DNA of 10,127 bases from Draconibacterium sp. (GTDB taxonomy: Bacteria; Bacteroidota; Bacteroidia; Bacteroidales; Prolixibacteraceae), in contig WGCT01000135.1 in assembly GCA_015493625.1 (NCBI GenBank), forward strand, positions 1 through 10,127, given 5' to 3'. The notes beneath the pieces were generated by a model. It ran no database searches, had not been told where the DNA came from, and saw only the letters and a list, made by a program, of their open reading frames with translations. The translations under genes and the position numbers were made by a program. Shown piece after piece: positions 5,667-10,127 of this stretch. How positions within the stretch are numbered: the stretch's first letter is position 1; the number at the start of each line of letters is the position of its first letter.

Positions 5667-8507
5667 GTGAAAAAAGAATTTATCTTATTTTTAATTGCCT
5701 TCTTCTTTTGGTTTTCGGGTAACCTGTCGGCACAAAATTTGAAAACGTTTAACAAAGAAAAGGTTACTATTAAAGGCGACTGGCTAGTCGACCCGATTGA
5801 TGCAAAAGCTGCACTATATAAAACAGCCGATGGTAAACTGGTATTTAGCAACGGAATTGTTGCACGTACTTTTGCTGTTGAACCCAACTGCGCAACAGTG
5901 GGAGTGGACCATTTAATTAACAACGAAGCTTTTTTACGCTCAGTTCGTCCCGAAGCAGAAGTTGAAATTGACGGATTAACGTTTACTATTGGAGGACTTA
6001 CAGGGCAACCCATTCATAATTATCTCTCGGAAAAGTGGATAAAGAATTTGAAAGCCGACCCGGCTGCATTCAAATTTACCGGCTACAAAATAGAGGAGAC
6101 AAAAGAGCGATTTGCCTGGAAAAAGCGTCGCGAGTGGATGCCAAAAGATATGCCGTGGCCGGTACCCGGAAAGGAGCTGATATTTAGTTACCGGCTCGAC
6201 GAACCGGCGTTAAAAATAGTTGTGACAAATTCGTTTTCCGACGACAGTCGCCCGGTTTTATATAATGATGAATTCAGAAAATTAAGTGCCGGTTGGAAAG
6301 TTTATGCTTCCGGTGCCGACGAACGCAATTCGTTTATTAACGAGGGAAAACCCGGCGAAATTATGGCACTTGCCAATACTGCTGTTTTTGCCGACCGTAA
6401 AATAGCCGGTGGAACAGAAGTCGTTCTTGCAAAAATTGATGCAGGCACCGATAAATCTTCGAGCTGGGGACCCGGGCTTGGATTGGTTTTTCAGGATAAA
6501 ACAGTAAAAATAAATTTACGCCCCGGAAACGGCCAATTTGGTTTCTCTGATGGCGATAACGAAAAAAAGATAAAAGGGTTGCTGCCCGGTAAAGCGGTTT
6601 GGTTGCGCTTCGAAATAAAAGGCGATAAAATTACAGGCTCATATTCGTACGATAAAAATTCGTGGACAAAGATTGACCAAACAACTGTTACTGGATTTCC
6701 GCTGTGGGTACGAATTGGCAAAATGGACTGGCGCGGCGACAAATCGGACAATAGAAATTATGGCAAACGTGGACGCTGCCACATCGAAGCATTTCAAATG
6801 CTGGGAGCAATTCCCGAAAATATTAAAACTATTGGTATTGAAAAATACAGCTACCTGAAGAATATTGTTATAAATGTACACTACGAATTGTACGATAATT
6901 TGCCGCTATTCTGTAAATGGATTACTATTGATAACAACTCGGGGCAGCAAATTCAAATAAATAAATTTAAAAGCGAAATTCTGGCAGCTGTCGAACCGCG
7001 AAACGAACCGCAGTATAAACAAGCGTGGATGTTGCCTAATATTACCATTCAAACCGATTACGATTGCGGTGGAGGAATGCAATACGAAAATGGTGAGGGA
7101 AAAGCATATGAATGGGAAATCGACCCGCTCTATAAAACACAAATTAACTGGCCACGCGAAAATCCTTGCCTGTTGGTTGTTCGCCCCGAATACGGCCCCG
7201 AGCAAAGTGTTATGCCAAAAGAAACCTTTTCGAGCCATCGTGTGTGGGAGTTAATTCACTCTTCTCTCGAACGTGAGCGAAAGGGGCTTGAAATGCGTCG
7301 AATGTTTCGGGCAATTGCCCCGTGGGTAACCGAAAATCCGATAATGATGCACGCCCGTTTTGCAAAGACCGAAGCAGTTAAATCGGTAATCGACCAGTGT
7401 GCCGAAGTTGGTTTCGAGAAAATAATTCTAACTTTTGGTAGCGGTTTTAATATTGAAGACGATAGTGAGGAGAATATTAGTCGAATGAAAATGCTTGCCG
7501 ATTATGCACACTTTAAAAATGTTACACTTGGCGGATATTCATTATTGGCGAGCCGCAAAGTTGGTGGGGGTAACGATGTGGTGATGCCCGAAGGAATGAA
7601 ACCACGGTTTGGAAATTCGCCTTGCATTTGTAGTAAATGGGGTGAAGAGTATTTTGGCAAACTTTATAATTTCTTTGAAAAAACAGGATTCGATAATTTT
7701 GAACACGACGGTTCGTATCCCGGCGATGTTTGTGCATCAACCAAACATCCCGGCCATAAAGGGCTGGAAGACAGTCGTTGGAATCAGTTTAAAGTGATTG
7801 CCGATTTTTATCACTGGTGTCGTGGCAGAGGAATATTTTTAAATATACCCGACTGGTATTTTCTAAATGGAGGAAATAAAGTTGGAATGGGCTACCGCGA
7901 AACAAATTGGTCGTTGCCGCGTGCGCAGCAAGAGATAATTGAACGCCAGAATATTTACGATGGTACATGGTTTAAAACGCCTTCAATGGGGTGGATGCAC
8001 GTTCCGCTGGTACAGTATCATGGTGGAGGCGAAACTGCAACACTCGAACCACTGCACGAACATCTCGATAGTTACGGCCAACGTTTGGCCAACCTTTTTG
8101 GAGCTGGCGTTCAGGCTGCCTGGCGAGGGAAAGAGCTGTACGATACCGATAAAACAAAAGCACTCGTAAAAAAATGGGTCGACTTTTATAAAAAGCACCG
8201 TCGCATTCTCGATGGCGATATTATTCATGTTCGTCGTCCCGATGGTAACAATTACGATGCGATTTTGCATATTAACCCTACCGGTATTGAAAAGGGATTG
8301 TTAATGGTTTACAATCCGTTGAACGAACCGATAAAACGGCGAATAAAACTGAACTTGTATTATACCGGATTAAAAGATTATGCTTTAATTTCGGAACAGG
8401 ACGGTATAGATAAAACAATAAAAATAGATAGAGATTACACTGTTTTTGTCGATATTGAAATACCTGCTCATTCGCAAACCTGGTTTGTTATTAAAAATAA
8501 TTTTTAA
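5667..8507 (+). CDS. Secreted GH36/GH27-like (clan GH-D-like) glycoside hydrolase with inserted concanavalin-like domain
   Basis: This encodes a 946-residue exported enzyme, probably cleaving an alpha-linked sugar such as galactose. The start is GTG at 5667, chosen because a clear signal peptide follows at once (residues 1-22, LSA|Q). Residues about 35-205 and 380-530 look like the N-terminal beta-sandwich of GH36-type enzymes. It is interrupted at about 206-378 by a DUF1349/concanavalin-like domain (GPGLGLVF, LRPGNGQFGF, WLRFEIKGDKITGSYSYD). A TIM barrel follows at about 545-850, with FEHDG (Asp681, candidate nucleophile) and NIPDW (Asp729) plus RETNW (Glu745) as possible acid/base region. 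The end (LMVYNPLNEP, about 879-946) is the usual C-terminal sandwich. Catalytic residues are inferred from fold order, not from a close match to a characterised enzyme. It is three bases upstream of the fucosidase gene, so the two are probably co-transcribed. Confidence 0.7.
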   Translation: MKKEFILFLIAFFFWFSGNLSAQNLKTFNKEKVTIKGDWLVDPIDAKAALYKTADGKLVFSNGIVARTFAVEPNCATVGVDHLINNEAFLRSVRPEAEVEIDGLTFTIGGLTGQPIHNYLSEKWIKNLKADPAAFKFTGYKIEETKERFAWKKRREWMPKDMPWPVPGKELIFSYRLDEPALKIVVTNSFSDDSRPVLYNDEFRKLSAGWKVYASGADERNSFINEGKPGEIMALANTAVFADRKIAGGTEVVLAKIDAGTDKSSSWGPGLGLVFQDKTVKINLRPGNGQFGFSDGDNEKKIKGLLPGKAVWLRFEIKGDKITGSYSYDKNSWTKIDQTTVTGFPLWVRIGKMDWRGDKSDNRNYGKRGRCHIEAFQMLGAIPENIKTIGIEKYSYLKNIVINVHYELYDNLPLFCKWITIDNNSGQQIQINKFKSEILAAVEPRNEPQYKQAWMLPNITIQTDYDCGGGMQYENGEGKAYEWEIDPLYKTQINWPRENPCLLVVRPEYGPEQSVMPKETFSSHRVWELIHSSLERERKGLEMRRMFRAIAPWVTENPIMMHARFAKTEAVKSVIDQCAEVGFEKIILTFGSGFNIEDDSEENISRMKMLADYAHFKNVTLGGYSLLASRKVGGGNDVVMPEGMKPRFGNSPCICSKWGEEYFGKLYNFFEKTGFDNFEHDGSYPGDVCASTKHPGHKGLEDSRWNQFKVIADFYHWCRGRGIFLNIPDWYFLNGGNKVGMGYRETNWSLPRAQQEIIERQNIYDGTWFKTPSMGWMHVPLVQYHGGGETATLEPLHEHLDSYGQRLANLFGAGVQAAWRGKELYDTDKTKALVKKWVDFYKKHRRILDGDIIHVRRPDGNNYDAILHINPTGIEKGLLMVYNPLNEPIKRRIKLNLYYTGLKDYALISEQDGIDKTIKIDRDYTVFVDIEIPAHSQTWFVIKNNF

Positions 8508-8510
8508 GCT

Positions 8511-10109
8511 ATGAAATACATTTTATCTGTTGTTGTTTTTCTAATGTTGAGTAGCACTTGTTATTCGCAAGACGAAAAACCTACGTGGAAAGAGATTCAA
8601 AAACAGTACAAATTTCCGAAGTGGTACACCGAAGCACGTTTTGGAATCTGGGTACACTGGGGAGCTCAAACCGAACCCAAAATGGGTGGCGGCTGGTATG
8701 CGCGGCATATGTATATGGAAGATGTTGGGAAACAATTGTGGGGAAAGAATGCATATACTTATCATCAGAAAACATACGGCCATCAGTCGGAAATAGGATA
8801 TAAAGACGTAATTAATCATTGGAAAGCCGAGAACCTCGACACCGACGCTCTTTTGAAATATTTTAAAAGCCTTGGTGCTAAATATTTTGTTGCACTTGCC
8901 AATCATCACGACCATTTCGACAATTGGAATTCGACCTATCAGAAATGGAATTCCGTAAATGTGGGGCCGCATCGCGATATTATTGGTGAGTTTTCAAAAT
9001 CGGCAAAAAAATACGGTGTTCCTTTTGGAGTAAGTTCTCACGACGACCGGTTTTTACATTGGTGGCTTCCCGCTTTTGGTGCCGACAAAACAGGCCCCCA
9101 AAAAGGTGTTCCTTACGATGGGAATATGACAAAAGCTGATGGAAAAGGAAAGTGGTGGGAAGGACTCGACCCGGCCAATCTTTATGGTTTGCCACCCGAA
9201 AAAAGAACCGACGAGTGGGTTGAAAGTGTGAAAAAAACCTGGCTGAAACGACATACCGAGCTGGTAACAAAATACAACATCGATATGGTTTGGTTCGATG
9301 GTTACGGGTTTCCATATAAAGAATATGGCAAGGAGTTGTGCCGTAGGTTTCTTGCGAATGATTATAAGGAGCACAATAAATTCACCAAAGTTGTAGTGGG
9401 CAAAATGGGTAACGAACAAGCAGTTGTTAAAGACATTGAACGGGGTGGTGCAAACAAAATATTAATGGTACCCTGGCAGGGAATTACAACCTTTAGAACC
9501 TGGTTTTATAAAGAAGACCCGGAGTCGAAATACAAGCACAATGCACGAACAATTATTGAGTTGTTGAGCGATTATATGAGTAAAAACGGCAACTTGCTTT
9601 TAAATGTTGAACTTTTGCCCGACGGAACAATCCCGCCCAAACAAAAAGATATGCTCGACGACATTGGGAATTGGGTAAATACAAATGCCGAAGCAATTTA
9701 TGCAAGTAAACCATGGAAAATTTATGGCGACAATTTAAACTCGTTTTTAAATGAACGAAATTCGAATTTGAGTGAAACAGATTTAAAAGCTCAAAAAGAA
9801 AAAGCCAAAAAAGAGCAGTTTAACGAACGTACGTTAGAGAGCCCGCCATACGGACATAATGAGGTGCGTTTTACAACAAATAATGGCATACTCTACGTTA
9901 TTGTTTTAAATCCGCAGGAAGGAGATATTGAAATACCGTCGTTGGGGATAAACTCGGAATACAATGCGAAATCTGTAAAAACAATTCGGATGGTTGGTGA
10001 AGATAAATCAATTCAGTTTAAACAACAACCCGGTAAATTAATTTTGAGTGTGCCTGCAAAACGCCCAAATAAATTTGCCACAGTTTTTGCTGTTGAAGGA
10101 GTTTTGTAA
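8511..10109 (+). CDS. Secreted GH29 alpha-L-fucosidase
   Basis: This 532-residue exported enzyme hydrolyses terminal alpha-L-fucose by a retaining mechanism, probably in the periplasm. Signal peptide 1-19 (CYS|Q); the Cys at 17 does not sit in a good lipobox. Family signatures are clear: WYTEARFGIWVHWGAQTEP at 38-56, the fucose-binding NHHDHFDNW at 131-139, SSHDDR at 175-180, DMVWFDGYG with nucleophile Asp263, and GNLLLNVELLPDG at 360-372, followed by a C-terminal beta-sandwich. The Glu of DIERGG (Glu310) is a candidate acid/base, but this position is poorly conserved in GH29. Residues about 418-438 form a Lys/Glu-rich insertion before the sandwich. Length and domains are normal for the family. 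Only three bases separate it from the preceding glycosidase gene. Linkage preference cannot be told from the sequence. Confidence 0.93.
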   Translation: MKYILSVVVFLMLSSTCYSQDEKPTWKEIQKQYKFPKWYTEARFGIWVHWGAQTEPKMGGGWYARHMYMEDVGKQLWGKNAYTYHQKTYGHQSEIGYKDVINHWKAENLDTDALLKYFKSLGAKYFVALANHHDHFDNWNSTYQKWNSVNVGPHRDIIGEFSKSAKKYGVPFGVSSHDDRFLHWWLPAFGADKTGPQKGVPYDGNMTKADGKGKWWEGLDPANLYGLPPEKRTDEWVESVKKTWLKRHTELVTKYNIDMVWFDGYGFPYKEYGKELCRRFLANDYKEHNKFTKVVVGKMGNEQAVVKDIERGGANKILMVPWQGITTFRTWFYKEDPESKYKHNARTIIELLSDYMSKNGNLLLNVELLPDGTIPPKQKDMLDDIGNWVNTNAEAIYASKPWKIYGDNLNSFLNERNSNLSETDLKAQKEKAKKEQFNERTLESPPYGHNEVRFTTNNGILYVIVLNPQEGDIEIPSLGINSEYNAKSVKTIRMVGEDKSIQFKQQPGKLILSVPAKRPNKFATVFAVEGVL

Positions 10110-10127
10110 ATTCTTTTAGATTATTAC

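Overview
The window looks like a piece of a Bacteroidota chromosome. It is AT-rich, and four secreted proteins carry Sec signal peptides ending in the A-Q or S-Q junction usual in that phylum. Classical Shine-Dalgarno sites are scarce, one TAnnTTTG-type -7 element is visible, and the gene content is polysaccharide-degrading enzymes. The enzyme types and gene spacing suggest a marine or plant-litter glycan degrader of the order Bacteroidales (Marinilabiliales/Prolixibacteraceae-like). That finer placement is an inference, not something the sequence proves.

Layout. (1) Bases 1-453, minus strand: the N-terminal part of a LacI-family regulator that runs off the left edge. It has no ordinary start codon. 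A 16-bp near-palindrome with a central CpG (526-541) lies just upstream and is a good candidate for its own operator. (2) Bases 454-1226: mostly non-coding, with a sigma-54-like -24/-12 promoter (1127-1143) and two upstream direct-repeat pairs. (3) Bases 1227-2420, plus strand: a secreted low-complexity protein with an R/S/T/N-rich linker, an N/Y/W/H-rich segment and a small aromatic-rich C-terminal domain. (4) Bases 2421-3049: apparently decayed DNA. It holds an orphan signal peptide followed at once by a stop, a fragment resembling the last strands of an F5/8C (discoidin-like) domain, and a short coiled-coil-like tail. (5) Bases 3050-10109, plus strand: three tightly packed genes for exported carbohydrate-active enzymes. 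They are a four-module esterase (SGNH, alpha/beta-hydrolase, SGNH, beta-sandwich), a large GH36/GH27-like glycosidase with an inserted concanavalin-like domain, and a GH29 alpha-L-fucosidase.

How the genes may work together. The last three genes (gaps of 55 and 3 bases) are probably one operon. A plausible division of labour is that the esterase removes acyl (probably acetyl) groups from a decorated polysaccharide or oligosaccharide, while the GH-D-like enzyme and the fucosidase remove alpha-linked side sugars such as galactose and L-fucose. No SusC/SusD pair, sulfatase or backbone-cleaving enzyme lies in the window, so the polymer cannot be named. Acetylated, fucosylated plant or algal glycans are candidates. 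The LacI-type regulator could belong to this locus or to genes left of the window; no second copy of its putative operator was found by eye upstream of the operon.

Most novel points: the esterase with three hydrolase folds in one chain, the GH-D-like enzyme split by an inserted domain, the LacI gene without a recognisable start, and the sigma-54-like promoter in front of an unusual low-complexity secreted protein.
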